Shown here piece by piece: positions 6,524 to 14,498 of a DNA stretch of 19,367 bases (the stretch's first letter is position 1; each line of letters opens with the position of its first letter). The stretch comes from Pelagibius sp050043265 (GTDB lineage: Bacteria > Pseudomonadota > Alphaproteobacteria > Kiloniellales > Kiloniellaceae): positions 1 through 19,367 of the forward strand of contig JBHJIR010000134.1 of NCBI GenBank assembly GCA_050043265.1, given 5' to 3'. Below the pieces are notes generated by a model, which did not search any database, was not told the DNA's origin, and worked only from the letters and a program-made list of their open reading frames with translations. A program made the position numbers and the translations under genes.

Positions 6524-8337
6524 TGTCGAGCGGCAGCCACGCGGAACCCCACGCGAAGGCTGGCCTGCCGCAACCCGACCGGGCCCGACCCGGCCCGGAC
6601 CGCGCGGCAGGCCGCCGCGACGCGACCCCCAGAGGCCAGAGCGGCCTGAACCGGAGTCTCGACCGCTGGCGCGCCTGGGCCGCATTGCCGCGCGACCTGG
6701 CCCTGGGGCGTCTGTTCTATGCCTTGAAGCGGCCGCTGTTTGCCTTGCCGGAGGGGCCCTGGCGCTGGCAGGGCAACCCGCCGGCGACGGCCGCCCTGGT
6801 GCCGCCCGACCCCTGGCCCGGCAACGCCCAGCGCGGCGCCGCCATCCTGGACGACAGCTTCCACTTCCTGGGCCGCACGCTGACCAAGCCGGCGCCGCTG
6901 TGGAACCCGGTCGGCGTCGAGCGCGCCTGGCTGGAGACCCTGCACGGCTTCGGCTGGCTGCGCGACCTGCGCGCCGCCGGCGGCGACAGCGCCCGGCGCA
7001 AGGCCCGCGCCCTGACCGCCGACTGGATCGCCGCCAACGCCGCCTGGTCGCCGGTCGCCTGGCATCCGGTGGTGACCGGCAACCGCCTGGCCCAGTGGTT
7101 CAGCCAGTACGAATTCTTCGCCGCCAGCGCCGACGTCGAATTCCGCCAGCGCCTGCTCACCTCTGCCGCGCGCCAGGCCCGCCATCTGGCCGGCGTGCTG
7201 CCGGCCGGCCTGAGCGGCGCCGGTCTGGTCGCCGCCGCCAAGGGCCTGTGCATCGCCGGCCTGGGCCTGCCCGAGGGCGAGCCCTGGCTGACCCGCGGCC
7301 TCGCCCTGCTGACCCGCGCCCTGGAGGCGCAGATCCTGACTGACGGCGGCCAGCGCGAACGCTGCCCCATTCTGCTGCTGGCGGTATTGCGCGACTGCAT
7401 CGACCTGCGCGCCGCCCTGCTGGCTGCCGGGCGCGAGGTGCCGTCCGACCTGAACCTGCGCATCGAGGGCATGGCCGCGATGCTGCGCCTGCTGCAGCAC
7501 GGCGACGGCGGCTTGGCGCTGTTCAACGGCGCCAACGAGAGCGAGGACCTGCAGATCGGCCTGGTGCTGCAGCGGGCCGCCAGCGGCAGGGGACCGCTGC
7601 AGAGCGCCCCGGCGAGCGGCTTTCAGCGCCTGCAGGCCGGGCGCAGCCTGGTCCTGGTCGATGCCGGTGCGCCGCCGCCGCCGGGCTACGCCCGCCTGGC
7701 CCACGCAGGCACCCTGAGCTTCGAGATGTCGGTCGGCCGCGAGCGCCTGATCGTGAACTGCGGCGCCCAGACAGGTGGTGTAGGGGCGGGCTCGCGCGAG
7801 TGGGGCGACGCCCAGCGCAGCACCGCGGCCCATTCCACCGCGACCCTGGCCGACACCAATTCCTCCGAATTGCTGGCCGAGGGCGGTATCGGCGCGCGGC
7901 GCGCCGCCGTCACCTGCCGGCGCGACGAGGACGACGGCAACATCTGGCTGGAAGCGAGCCACGACGGCTACCAGCCGGTCTTCGGCCTGCTGCATCAGCG
8001 CCGCCTCTATCTCTCGGCCAGCGGCGAGGACCTGCGCGGCGAGGACCGCTTCACCGGGACACCGGCCCAGCCGGTCGCCTTCGCCCTGCGCTTTCACCTG
8101 CACCCCGAGGTCCAGGCGATGGCCGCCCAGGACGGCCATTCGGTGGTGCTGCGCCTGCCCATAGGCGGCGGCTGGCGCCTGCGCAGCGCCGGTGCCGCCC
8201 TGGCGCTGGAGCCGAGCGTCTACCTGGGCCAGCCCGGCCAGCTGCGCCGCAGCCAGCAGATCGTGCTGAGCGGCCGCGCCGAGGGCGAAGAGACCACCGT
8301 GAAATGGGCGCTGCAGCGCCTGGACAGCGCGCGCTGA
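6523..8337 (+). CDS. Heparinase II/III-like family protein
   Basis: The 604-residue protein follows the alphaproteobacterial heparinase II/III layout. After a Pro/Arg-rich, poorly conserved N-terminus (about 1-45) comes an alpha/alpha toroid-like helical domain (about 50-350) with FHFLGRTL, WLRDLRAAGG, WIAANAAWSPVAWHPVVTGNRLAQW and LALFNGANE. A beta-rich C-terminal domain follows, with the signature LAHAGTLSFEMS around His394, the DTNSSELLAEGGIGAR segment and HQRRLYLSASGEDLRGEDRF. Family members are polysaccharide lyases or, in this conserved chromosomal group, proteins of unproven substrate. No clear signal peptide is visible at this start. It overlaps rpe by one base and precedes two polysaccharide assembly genes, suggesting a role in envelope polysaccharide metabolism; that is inference from context. 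Confidence 0.88.
   Translation: MSSGSHAEPHAKAGLPQPDRARPGPDRAAGRRDATPRGQSGLNRSLDRWRAWAALPRDLALGRLFYALKRPLFALPEGPWRWQGNPPATAALVPPDPWPGNAQRGAAILDDSFHFLGRTLTKPAPLWNPVGVERAWLETLHGFGWLRDLRAAGGDSARRKARALTADWIAANAAWSPVAWHPVVTGNRLAQWFSQYEFFAASADVEFRQRLLTSAARQARHLAGVLPAGLSGAGLVAAAKGLCIAGLGLPEGEPWLTRGLALLTRALEAQILTDGGQRERCPILLLAVLRDCIDLRAALLAAGREVPSDLNLRIEGMAAMLRLLQHGDGGLALFNGANESEDLQIGLVLQRAASGRGPLQSAPASGFQRLQAGRSLVLVDAGAPPPPGYARLAHAGTLSFEMSVGRERLIVNCGAQTGGVGAGSREWGDAQRSTAAHSTATLADTNSSELLAEGGIGARRAAVTCRRDEDDGNIWLEASHDGYQPVFGLLHQRRLYLSASGEDLRGEDRFTGTPAQPVAFALRFHLHPEVQAMAAQDGHSVVLRLPIGGGWRLRSAGAALALEPSVYLGQPGQLRRSQQIVLSGRAEGEETTVKWALQRLDSAR
6574..6603. repeat. Degenerate 10-bp tandem repeat in the heparinase-like gene's 5' end
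   Basis: Three 10-bp units (CCCGACCGGG, CCCGACCCGG, CCCGGACCGC) run head to tail and encode the Pro/Arg/Asp-rich N-terminus. The low base complexity makes chance similarity possible. Confidence 0.4.
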
Positions 8338-8338
8338 G

Positions 8339-9421
8339 ATGTCCGCCTGGCTGGACAGCCCCTTTGCCGGGATGGGGGTCTGGCTGATGCTGTCGATGGT
8401 GCCCTTCATTCTGCTGACCGCCCTGGTCAGCTGGGCGGCGACCTGGGCCGTGCTGCGCCTGCTGATCGTCTGGCGGGTCTTCGACGAGCCCAATCACCGC
8501 AGCAGCCACAGCCGGCCGACACCGCGCGGCGGCGGCCTGGCGGTGGTGCCGGTGGTGCTGATCGCCTGGATCGCCGGTGACGTCGCCACCCAGACGACCA
8601 CTCTGGCGGTCTGGCACGTCATCGCCGGCGCGGCGCTGCTGGCCGTGGTCTCCTGGATCGACGACCTGCGGTCGCTGCCGGCCAGCCTGCGCTTCGGCGT
8701 GCAGGTTGCCGCCGTGGTCCTGGGCCTGTGGACTCTGGCGCCGGACGCGCTGGTGTTCCAGGGGCTGCTGCCCCTGCCGCTCGACCGTGTGGCGACCGCC
8801 CTCTTGTGGCTGTGGTTCGTGAACCTGTTCAACTTCATGGACGGCATCGACGGCATCACGGCGGTGGAGACCGCCAGCATCGCCGGCGGCCTGGCGCTGA
8901 TTCACGTGCTGCTGGGCATGCCGGTGCCGACGATCTTCCGCGAGGCCGCCGTGGCCGCCGCCGCCCTGGGTTTTCTCTACTGGAACTGGGCCCCGTCGCG
9001 CATCTTCCTGGGCGACGTCGGCTCGGTGCCCCTGGGCTACCTGCTGGGCGGGCTGCTGATCGACGCGGCGAACGCCGGCTATTGGGCGGTGGCCGTGATC
9101 CTGCCGCTCTACTATCTGGCCGACGCGAGCCTGACCCTGGGGCGCCGGCTACTGCGCGGCGCGGCGCCCTGGCGGGCCCACCGGGAGCATTTCTATCAGC
9201 GGGCCGTCCAGCGCGGCTTCGGCCATGCTGGCGTCGTGCGGCGCATCCTGGCATGCAATATCGTCCTGTTCGTCCTGGCGGTCCCGGCGGCGAATGCGCC
9301 CGACGGCCTGACACCCTGGATTTCCATTGTTTTCGCAGCCCTTGCGGTTGCCGCCCTGCTGTTTATTCTGGCCCGGCAGGCGGCCCCGAGGGCGCCCCAG
9401 GACCCGGGTTCACGACCCTGA
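8339..9421 (+). CDS. WecA/WbpL-type polyprenyl-phosphate sugar-1-phosphate transferase (glycosyltransferase family 4)
   Basis: The 360-residue multi-pass membrane protein belongs to the MraY/WecA superfamily, which transfers a HexNAc-1-phosphate from a UDP-sugar to undecaprenyl phosphate, starting O-antigen or capsule repeat units. Visible motifs: PNHRSSHSRPTPRGGGLAVV after the first helix, the Mg-binding WIDDLRSLPASLRFGVQ with Asp108-Asp109, FNFMDGIDGI with Asp168 and Asp171, IFLGDVGSVPLGYLLGG with Asp226, and the cytoplasmic AHREHFYQRAV loop (His281, His284) typical of the WecA/WbpL branch rather than MraY. The start lies one base after the heparinase-like stop, indicating tight coupling. 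The sugar specificity (GlcNAc, QuiNAc, FucNAc) cannot be decided; the dehydratase next door would suit a 6-deoxy sugar such as QuiNAc or FucNAc. Confidence 0.92.
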   Translation: MSAWLDSPFAGMGVWLMLSMVPFILLTALVSWAATWAVLRLLIVWRVFDEPNHRSSHSRPTPRGGGLAVVPVVLIAWIAGDVATQTTTLAVWHVIAGAALLAVVSWIDDLRSLPASLRFGVQVAAVVLGLWTLAPDALVFQGLLPLPLDRVATALLWLWFVNLFNFMDGIDGITAVETASIAGGLALIHVLLGMPVPTIFREAAVAAAALGFLYWNWAPSRIFLGDVGSVPLGYLLGGLLIDAANAGYWAVAVILPLYYLADASLTLGRRLLRGAAPWRAHREHFYQRAVQRGFGHAGVVRRILACNIVLFVLAVPAANAPDGLTPWISIVFAALAVAALLFILARQAAPRAPQDPGSRP

Positions 9422-9461
9422 AACGGCCCCGAAACGGACCATGAAACCGGCATGAAATTGG
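9420..9461. repeat. Degenerate 11-12 bp periodic repeat across the gene junction
   Basis: GAAACGG / GAAACGG / GAAACCGG / GAAATTGG begin at 9420, 9431, 9443 and 9454, spanning the transferase stop and the dehydratase start. The pattern looks like a decayed tandem repeat. Confidence 0.5.
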
Positions 9462-11410
9462 GCTTTCCCAAATTCCCCAGATTTCCCAGGCAGGCCGTCG
9501 CCTTCCTGCATGACCTGACCATGGCGGCGGCGGCCTTTGTGATCGCGCTGATACTGCGCCTCGGCAACGAGGCCTGGGCCTCGCTGGCCTCCTCGCTGTG
9601 GCCCGCCATGCTGATGTTCACCGCCGTGTGCGGCCTGGTCTTCCTCACCACCGGCCTGTACCGCGGCGTCTGGCGCTACGCCTCGATGAACGATCTGGTG
9701 GCGATCATCCGGGCGGTCAGCCTGGCGCTGGCGGTGTTCCTGCCGGTCACCTTCCTGATCACCCGGCTGGACAGCCTGCCGCGCTCCTGGCTGGTGATCA
9801 GCTGGTTCGTGCTGATCTTCCTGCTGGGCGCGCCGCGCATGCTGTACCGCGTGTTCAAGGACCAGGGCTTCCGCCATCTGCTGGAGCGCGACCACCACCG
9901 CCGCATCCCGGTTCTGCTGATCGGCGCCGGCGACGCCGCCGAGACCTTCATCCGCGAGATGGCGCGCGACCGCGACGGGCCCTTCGAGATCCTGGCCGTC
10001 ATCGACGAGAAGGGCACCCGCATCGGACGCAAGATCCACAGCGTGCCGGTGTTGGGCGAGCTGAGCGACTTGCCGGAGATTTTCAACCGCCTCGCCAGGC
10101 GCGAGCGCAATCCGCAGCGGGTGATCCTGACCAAGCCGCTGGAGCGCGACGAACTGGACAAGGTACTGGAGGTGGCCGACAGCCGCGGCGCGACCGTTGC
10201 CCGCCTGCCACGGCTGACCGACTTCAGCGGCGGCGTCGAGGAGCGCCTGCAGATCCGCCCGATCGCCATCGAGGATCTGCTGGGCCGGCCGCAGACCCCG
10301 CTGGACCGGGCGGCCATGCGGCAGCTGGTCGAGGGACGCCGCGTGCTGGTGACCGGCGCCGGCGGCTCCATCGGATCGGAGCTGGTCCGCCAGATCGCCG
10401 CCTTCCGGCCGGCCCAGCTGACGCTGTGCGACAATTCCGAATTCAATCTCTATTCGATCGACATGGAGATCGGCGAGCGGTTCCCGGACCTGCCGCGCCG
10501 CGCGCTGATCGGCGACGTGCGCGACCGCGGCAGAGTCGAGCGCGTGTTCGGGCAAGCCGGGCCCGACCTGGTGTTCCACGCCGCCGCCCTGAAACACGTC
10601 CCGATGGTGGAGTACAATCCGCTGGAAGGCCTGCACACCAATGTGCTGGGCACCCGCAACGTCGCCAACGCCTGCCGCCGCGCCGGCGTGGCCGCCATGG
10701 TGCTGGTGTCGACCGACAAGGCGGTGAACCCGCCCAACGTCATGGGCGCCAGCAAGCGGCTGGCCGAGAGTTACTGCCAGGCGCTGGATCTGTTGCGCCA
10801 GGGCCAGGGAGAAGGCGACAGCGGAAGCGGCGGCACCCGCTTCATCACCGTGCGCTTCGGCAACGTGCTGGGTTCGACCGGATCGGTGGTGCCGTTGTTC
10901 CAGCGACAGCTCGCCGGCGGGGGCCCGCTGACCGTGACCCACCCGGAGATGACACGCTATTTCATGACCATCCGCGAGTCCGTCGAGCTGGTGCTGCAGG
11001 CCTCGGCCCTGGGCATCGCCAGCCCGCCGGCCGAGGCCGGGCGCATCTACGTGCTGGACATGGGCGAACCGGTGAAAATCGTCGAGCTGGCGCGCCAGAT
11101 GATCCGCCTGGCCGGCCTAACGCCCGACAAAGACGTCGAGATCCGCTTCACCGGGCTGCGGCCCGGCGAGAAGCTGCACGAGGAGCTGTTCCACGGCGGC
11201 GAGGCGCTGATGCCGACCCGCCATCCCGGCCTGCGGCTGGCCGCCCCGCGCACCGCCGACGCCGACCTGCTGGACCGCAGCCTGGACGAACTGGCTGCCC
11301 TGGTGCAGCAAGGCGAGCGCGACCGCGCGCTGGACCTGCTGCAACGTCTGGTGCCGGAGTTCCACGGCGCCCACAATGCCGATCAGCGCAACGCCGTAGC
11401 GGGGGGCTGA
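9452..11410 (+). CDS. WbpM/CapD-type membrane nucleotide-sugar 4,6-dehydratase
   Basis: The 652-residue protein has an N-terminal membrane part with about four helices (residues 15-130), a CoA-binding-like Rossmann fold (LLIGAGDAAETFIREM, about 155-170), and a C-terminal SDR domain with GAGGSIGSELVRQI (302-315), FHAAALKHVPMVEYNP, STDKAVNPPNVMGASKRLAESY and the CapD/WbpM tail FTGLRPGEKLHEELF. Long members of this family convert UDP-GlcNAc to UDP-4-keto-6-deoxy-GlcNAc for QuiNAc/FucNAc-type O-antigen or capsule sugars. The usual catalytic Tyr of the YxxxK motif is Met431 here (MGASK, Lys435), the known WbpM-type substitution, so it is not a defect. ATG 9452 lies 30 bp after the preceding transferase gene, pairing the two in one surface polysaccharide step. 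A 14-bp tandem repeat follows its stop. Confidence 0.93.
   Translation: MKLGFPKFPRFPRQAVAFLHDLTMAAAAFVIALILRLGNEAWASLASSLWPAMLMFTAVCGLVFLTTGLYRGVWRYASMNDLVAIIRAVSLALAVFLPVTFLITRLDSLPRSWLVISWFVLIFLLGAPRMLYRVFKDQGFRHLLERDHHRRIPVLLIGAGDAAETFIREMARDRDGPFEILAVIDEKGTRIGRKIHSVPVLGELSDLPEIFNRLARRERNPQRVILTKPLERDELDKVLEVADSRGATVARLPRLTDFSGGVEERLQIRPIAIEDLLGRPQTPLDRAAMRQLVEGRRVLVTGAGGSIGSELVRQIAAFRPAQLTLCDNSEFNLYSIDMEIGERFPDLPRRALIGDVRDRGRVERVFGQAGPDLVFHAAALKHVPMVEYNPLEGLHTNVLGTRNVANACRRAGVAAMVLVSTDKAVNPPNVMGASKRLAESYCQALDLLRQGQGEGDSGSGGTRFITVRFGNVLGSTGSVVPLFQRQLAGGGPLTVTHPEMTRYFMTIRESVELVLQASALGIASPPAEAGRIYVLDMGEPVKIVELARQMIRLAGLTPDKDVEIRFTGLRPGEKLHEELFHGGEALMPTRHPGLRLAAPRTADADLLDRSLDELAALVQQGERDRALDLLQRLVPEFHGAHNADQRNAVAGG
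9464..9490. repeat. In-frame 9-bp tandem repeat encoding FPK-FPR-FPR
   Basis: Units TTTCCCAAA, TTCCCCAGA and TTTCCCAGG follow one another and give a Phe-Pro-Lys/Arg triplet repeat (residues 5-13) just before the first membrane helix of the dehydratase. It adds positive charge on the cytoplasmic side. Confidence 0.7.
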
Positions 11411-11414
11411 CCTC

Positions 11415-11470
11415 CTGAGTCTTGATGGCTGAGTCTTGACGGCTGGGTCTTGACGGCTGGGTCTTGACGG
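11415..11470. repeat. 14-bp tandem repeat, 4 copies, between the dehydratase gene and purH
   Basis: Four contiguous 14-bp units of the form CTG(A/G)GTCTTGA(T/C)GG occupy 11415-11428, 11429-11442, 11443-11456 and 11457-11470. The first two carry A and the last two G at position 4, and only the first has T at position 12, so the array shows ordered divergence. It starts four bases after the dehydratase stop. Confidence 0.95.
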
Positions 11471-11546
11471 GCCGGGCCCCGCCTCTTACTAACCGCGCAT
11501 CCACCGCCTGCCTTGCGCCAACCACTGCCCCCGTGGAGTTGCCCCG

Positions 11547-13127
11547 ATGCCCATCGACACGCCCATGCCGATCAAGCGCGCCCTGATCTCGGTGTCCGAC
11601 AAGACCGGCCTGGCGGACTTCGGCCGCTTCCTGGCCGGCCAGGGCGTCGAGATCCTGTCCACCGGCGGCTCTGCCAAGGCACTGGCCGAGGCCGGCGTGC
11701 CGGTGGTCGAGGTGGCCGACCACACCGGCTTTCCGGAGATCATGGGCGGCCGGGTGAAGACCCTGCATCCCACAATTCACGGCGGCATCCTGGCGCGCCG
11801 CGACGCGCCGGACCACGTCGCCGCGATGCAGGAGCACGGCATCGGCGGCATCGACATGGTGGTCTCCAACCTTTACCCCTTCGAGGCGACGTTGGCGTCC
11901 GGCGCCGACTACGACACCTGCGTCGAAAACATCGACATCGGCGGCCCGGCCATGGTGCGCGCCTCGGCCAAGAACCACGACTTCGTCACCATCGTCACCG
12001 ACCCGGCCGACTATGGCGCGGTCGAGGCGGAGATGACCGCCAACCAGGGCGCCGTCGGCGCCGCGCTGCGCCGCCGCCTGGCGATGACCGCCTTCAGCCA
12101 CACCGCCGCCTACGACGCCATGATCGCCGGCTGGCTGGCGCGCCAGCAGGGCGAACGCTTCCCCGGCCGCCTGATCCTGGCCGGCCGCAAGACGCAGGAC
12201 CTGCGCTACGGCGAGAACCCTCACCAGGCCGCCGCCGCCTACAGCAGCGGCGAGCCGCGGCCCGGCGTCGTCACCGCCACGCAGCTGCAGGGCAAGGCGC
12301 TGAGCTACAACAATCTGAACGACACCAACGCCGCCTTCGAACTGATCGCCGAGTTCGAGCAGCCCAGCGTCGCCATCATCAAGCATGCCAACACCTGCGG
12401 CGTCGCCAGCCGCGACAGCCTGGGCGCCGCTTATGCCGAAGCGCTGGCCTGCGATCCGGTCAGCGCCTTCGGCGGCATCATCGCGGTGAACCGCAGCCTG
12501 GACGCCGCCACCGCCGAGGAGGTCGCCAAGCTGTTCGCCGAGGTGGTGATCGCGCCGGCGATCGACGACGATGCGAAGGCCTTGTTGGCCGCCAAGAAGA
12601 ACCTGCGCGTGCTGGTCACCGGCGGGTTGCCCGATCCGGCGGCACCCGGCATCGTCATGATGCCGCTGGCCGGTGGCTTCCTGGCGCAGAGCCGCGACAA
12701 CGGGCGCATCGATCCCGACGCGCTGAAGGTCGTCACCAAGCGGGCGCCGAGCGCGCGCGAACTGGCCGACATGGTGTTTGCCTTTCGCGTCGCCAAGCAC
12801 GTGAAGTCCAACGCCATCGTCTACGCCCGCGAGGGCGCGACCGTCGGCATCGGTGCCGGCCAGATGAGCCGCGTCGATTCATCGCGTATTGCCGCCTGGA
12901 AGGCGCGCGAGGCCGCGCCCGAAGGCCAGACGCCGAAGACCGCCGGGTCGGTGGTCGCCTCCGACGCCTTCTTCCCCTTCGCCGCCGGCCTGCTGGCCGC
13001 CGTCGAAGCCGGTGCCACCGCGGTGATCCAGCCCGGCGGCTCGATGCGCGACGACGAAGTGATCGCCGCCGCCGACGACGCCGGCCTGGCCATGGTGTTC
13101 ACCGGTATGCGTCACTTCCGGCACTGA
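11547..13127 (+). CDS. purH: Bifunctional AICAR transformylase / IMP cyclohydrolase (PurH)
   Basis: The 526-residue enzyme performs the last two steps of IMP synthesis: formylation of AICAR with 10-formyl-THF, then ring closure. The N-terminal cyclohydrolase (MGS-like) domain shows ALISVSDKTGLADFGRFLA, ILSTGGSAKALAEAG and GGRVKTLHPTIHGGILARRD. The transformylase domain has LRYGENPHQAAA, the catalytic KHANTCGVA (Lys279-His280, matching the known Lys-His pair), SAFGGIIAVNR, IGAGQMSRVDSSRIA and the C-terminal VIQPGGSMRDDEVIAAAD. Length fits the family. ATG 11547 follows GGAG at 9 nt; a second ATG at 11565 is less well placed. In many alphaproteobacteria purH directly follows the heparinase-like gene; here two polysaccharide genes and a repeat array separate them. 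Confidence 0.97.
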   Translation: MPIDTPMPIKRALISVSDKTGLADFGRFLAGQGVEILSTGGSAKALAEAGVPVVEVADHTGFPEIMGGRVKTLHPTIHGGILARRDAPDHVAAMQEHGIGGIDMVVSNLYPFEATLASGADYDTCVENIDIGGPAMVRASAKNHDFVTIVTDPADYGAVEAEMTANQGAVGAALRRRLAMTAFSHTAAYDAMIAGWLARQQGERFPGRLILAGRKTQDLRYGENPHQAAAAYSSGEPRPGVVTATQLQGKALSYNNLNDTNAAFELIAEFEQPSVAIIKHANTCGVASRDSLGAAYAEALACDPVSAFGGIIAVNRSLDAATAEEVAKLFAEVVIAPAIDDDAKALLAAKKNLRVLVTGGLPDPAAPGIVMMPLAGGFLAQSRDNGRIDPDALKVVTKRAPSARELADMVFAFRVAKHVKSNAIVYAREGATVGIGAGQMSRVDSSRIAAWKAREAAPEGQTPKTAGSVVASDAFFPFAAGLLAAVEAGATAVIQPGGSMRDDEVIAAADDAGLAMVFTGMRHFRH

Positions 13128-13169
13128 TTGCGGCCGCGCGTCACGGCGCCCTCACCTGCGCCATCATCG

Positions 13170-13220
13170 GCATTCGAAATCAAGTGGTGTGCTGAGCGTA
13201 CCGCTCAGCTAGTCGAATGC
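13170..13220. promoter_or_regulatory. Nested inverted repeats downstream of purH (possible terminator or structured leader)
   Basis: An inner perfect 8-bp stem GCTGAGCG (13191-13198) / CGCTCAGC (13202-13209) with a 3-nt loop is enclosed by a second perfect 8-bp inverted repeat GCATTCGA (13170-13177) / TCGAATGC (13213-13220). There is no following T-run. A competing pairing exists downstream (see the next site). Confidence 0.6.
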
Positions 13221-13237
13221 GTCAATGACATTTGACT
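13211..13237. promoter_or_regulatory. Alternative inverted repeat sharing an arm with the nested hairpin; contains a -35-like TTGACT
   Basis: AGTCGAATG (13211-13219) can pair with CATTTGACT (13229-13237) with one G-T wobble and a 9-nt loop. It reuses the TCGAATG arm of the upstream hairpin, so the two folds exclude each other. TTGACT (13232-13237) also resembles a -35 box, but the -10 candidate TAGGCA (13254-13259, 16-bp spacer) is weak. Confidence 0.35.
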
Positions 13238-13372
13238 AAGCACCTCTGGATTGTAGGCAATTGTTCATACATTCATTCTAGCTTCGCGTTAGCGGCGCCA
13301 GAAAGTTGCCGTGCAATCAAACACCTCTGCGCAAGCGTCCTCTCCCTCAAAGGCACAATTTCCGGGTCATCG

Positions 13373-14488
13373 ATGCTGAAGTTGAAATGGGACAACATCG
13401 CGATCCTGGTGGTCGACGACAATGCGTTCATGCGCAACCTCATCGTCTCCACCGTGCGCGCCCTGGGCATGACCAACGTGGTCGCCAAGTCGAGCGCGAC
13501 CGAAGCGATCGAGGCACTGAAAGAGAGCCGCCGCGATCCGGCCAGCGCCGGCTTCGGCACCATCGACATCATCCTGTCCGATTTCGTCATGGAAGAAGTC
13601 GACGGCGCGCTGTTCCTGCGCTGGATCCGCAGCAGCAAACAGGCACCCGACCGCTGCGTTCCTTTTCTCATGGTCTCCGGCGCCGCCGACCAGGTGGTCG
13701 TCGAGTCCGCGCGCGATGCCGGCGTGTCGGAGTTTCTCGCCAAGCCGTTCTCTGCCAAGAGCATGGGCGACCGCATCCTGGAGGTGATCAAGAACCCGCG
13801 GCAGTACGTTCTGGCGCCGGGCTACTTCGGGCCGGACCGGCGTCGCCAGGAGCGCCCGACCTCGTGGCGCCTGGGCGAGGACTTTTCCTCGCCGGAGAAG
13901 AACCGCCGCATCACCGGGGCCGAGCAGATCCAGGTCATCCACGCGCGGTCCAACATCCGTACCCTGCGCGAGGACGTGCGGGCGATCTATTTCCGGCCCG
14001 CCAACCGGCTGCGCGACAAGTTGGGGCCCAACGCGCTGCGCGGGCAGATCGACTTCGACCCGCTGGTCGTCCAGGCGGCCGAAGACCGCATCCACGAGAT
14101 GGTCGGCGACTACTCGGTATGGGTGAAGAACTATCTCGCCACCATGGCATCTTCGTTGAAGGCACTCATCGGCAAAGCCGACGACCCCAAGCAGCACATT
14201 CTGACGATCAACCAGATTTCCCACGAGCTGCGCGGACAGGGCGGCATCTTCGACTATCCGCTGCTCACCTCCTTCGGCAAGTCGCTGTACCAGGCCACCC
14301 TGGAGACCCGCGGCACGGTCACCGAAAACAGACTGAAGCTGATCGAGGCACACATCGACGCCCTGCGCGTCGTCTTCAACAAACGCGTGCGCGGCGATGG
14401 CGGCAAGGTCGGCGCCGAGCTGCTGAAGGACATCGAGCGCGCGGTAAAGAAGTACAGCGAGCCGCCGCTGGCCGGCGCCGCCTCCTAG
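13373..14488 (+). CDS. Response regulator with CheY-like receiver and helical C-terminal domain bearing an Hpt-like motif
   Basis: From ATG 13373 the protein is 371 residues. The receiver domain (about 8-135) is complete: acidic pair Asp15-Asp16 in ILVVDDNAFMRNL, phospho-acceptor Asp70 in IILSDFVMEEVDG, Ser102 in LMVSGAAD, and Lys124 in FLAKPFSAKSM. A linker with YFGPDRRRQERP follows, a motif I associate with alphaproteobacterial CheY-like proteins. The rest (about 190-365) is mostly helical and contains QISHELRGQGGIFDYPLL around His284, which resembles the HxLKGxA core of histidine phosphotransfer domains. No DNA-binding domain is seen, so action by phosphotransfer or protein contact is inferred. 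A longer frame to 13232 adds a non-conserved, Cys-rich stretch and was rejected. No cognate kinase lies in the window. Upstream DNA is less GC-rich and highly structured. Confidence 0.85.
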   Translation: MLKLKWDNIAILVVDDNAFMRNLIVSTVRALGMTNVVAKSSATEAIEALKESRRDPASAGFGTIDIILSDFVMEEVDGALFLRWIRSSKQAPDRCVPFLMVSGAADQVVVESARDAGVSEFLAKPFSAKSMGDRILEVIKNPRQYVLAPGYFGPDRRRQERPTSWRLGEDFSSPEKNRRITGAEQIQVIHARSNIRTLREDVRAIYFRPANRLRDKLGPNALRGQIDFDPLVVQAAEDRIHEMVGDYSVWVKNYLATMASSLKALIGKADDPKQHILTINQISHELRGQGGIFDYPLLTSFGKSLYQATLETRGTVTENRLKLIEAHIDALRVVFNKRVRGDGGKVGAELLKDIERAVKKYSEPPLAGAAS

Positions 14489-14498
14489 AGCCCGTCCC

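Noticed and set aside
5624..6685. Upstream extension of the secretin-like gene on the reverse strand
   Set aside because: The frame is open for another 350 codons, but it runs antisense to rpe and has no motif. The ATG at 5623 has a strong ribosome binding site and begins a signal peptide.
6484..8493. 669-codon reverse frame opposite the heparinase-like gene
   Set aside because: Gln/Ala/Gly-rich antisense shadow; no recognisable domain, while the forward frame carries the heparinase II/III signature.
10721..10756. Loss of the catalytic Tyr in the dehydratase as a sign of inactivation
   Set aside because: Met in place of Tyr in the YxxxK motif is the known state in the long WbpM-type branch, and the rest of the site is intact.
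13232..13372. N-terminal extension of the response regulator from an upstream ATG
   Set aside because: The extra 47 residues are unlike a receiver N-terminus and overlap the inverted repeats; there is no ribosome binding site at 13232.
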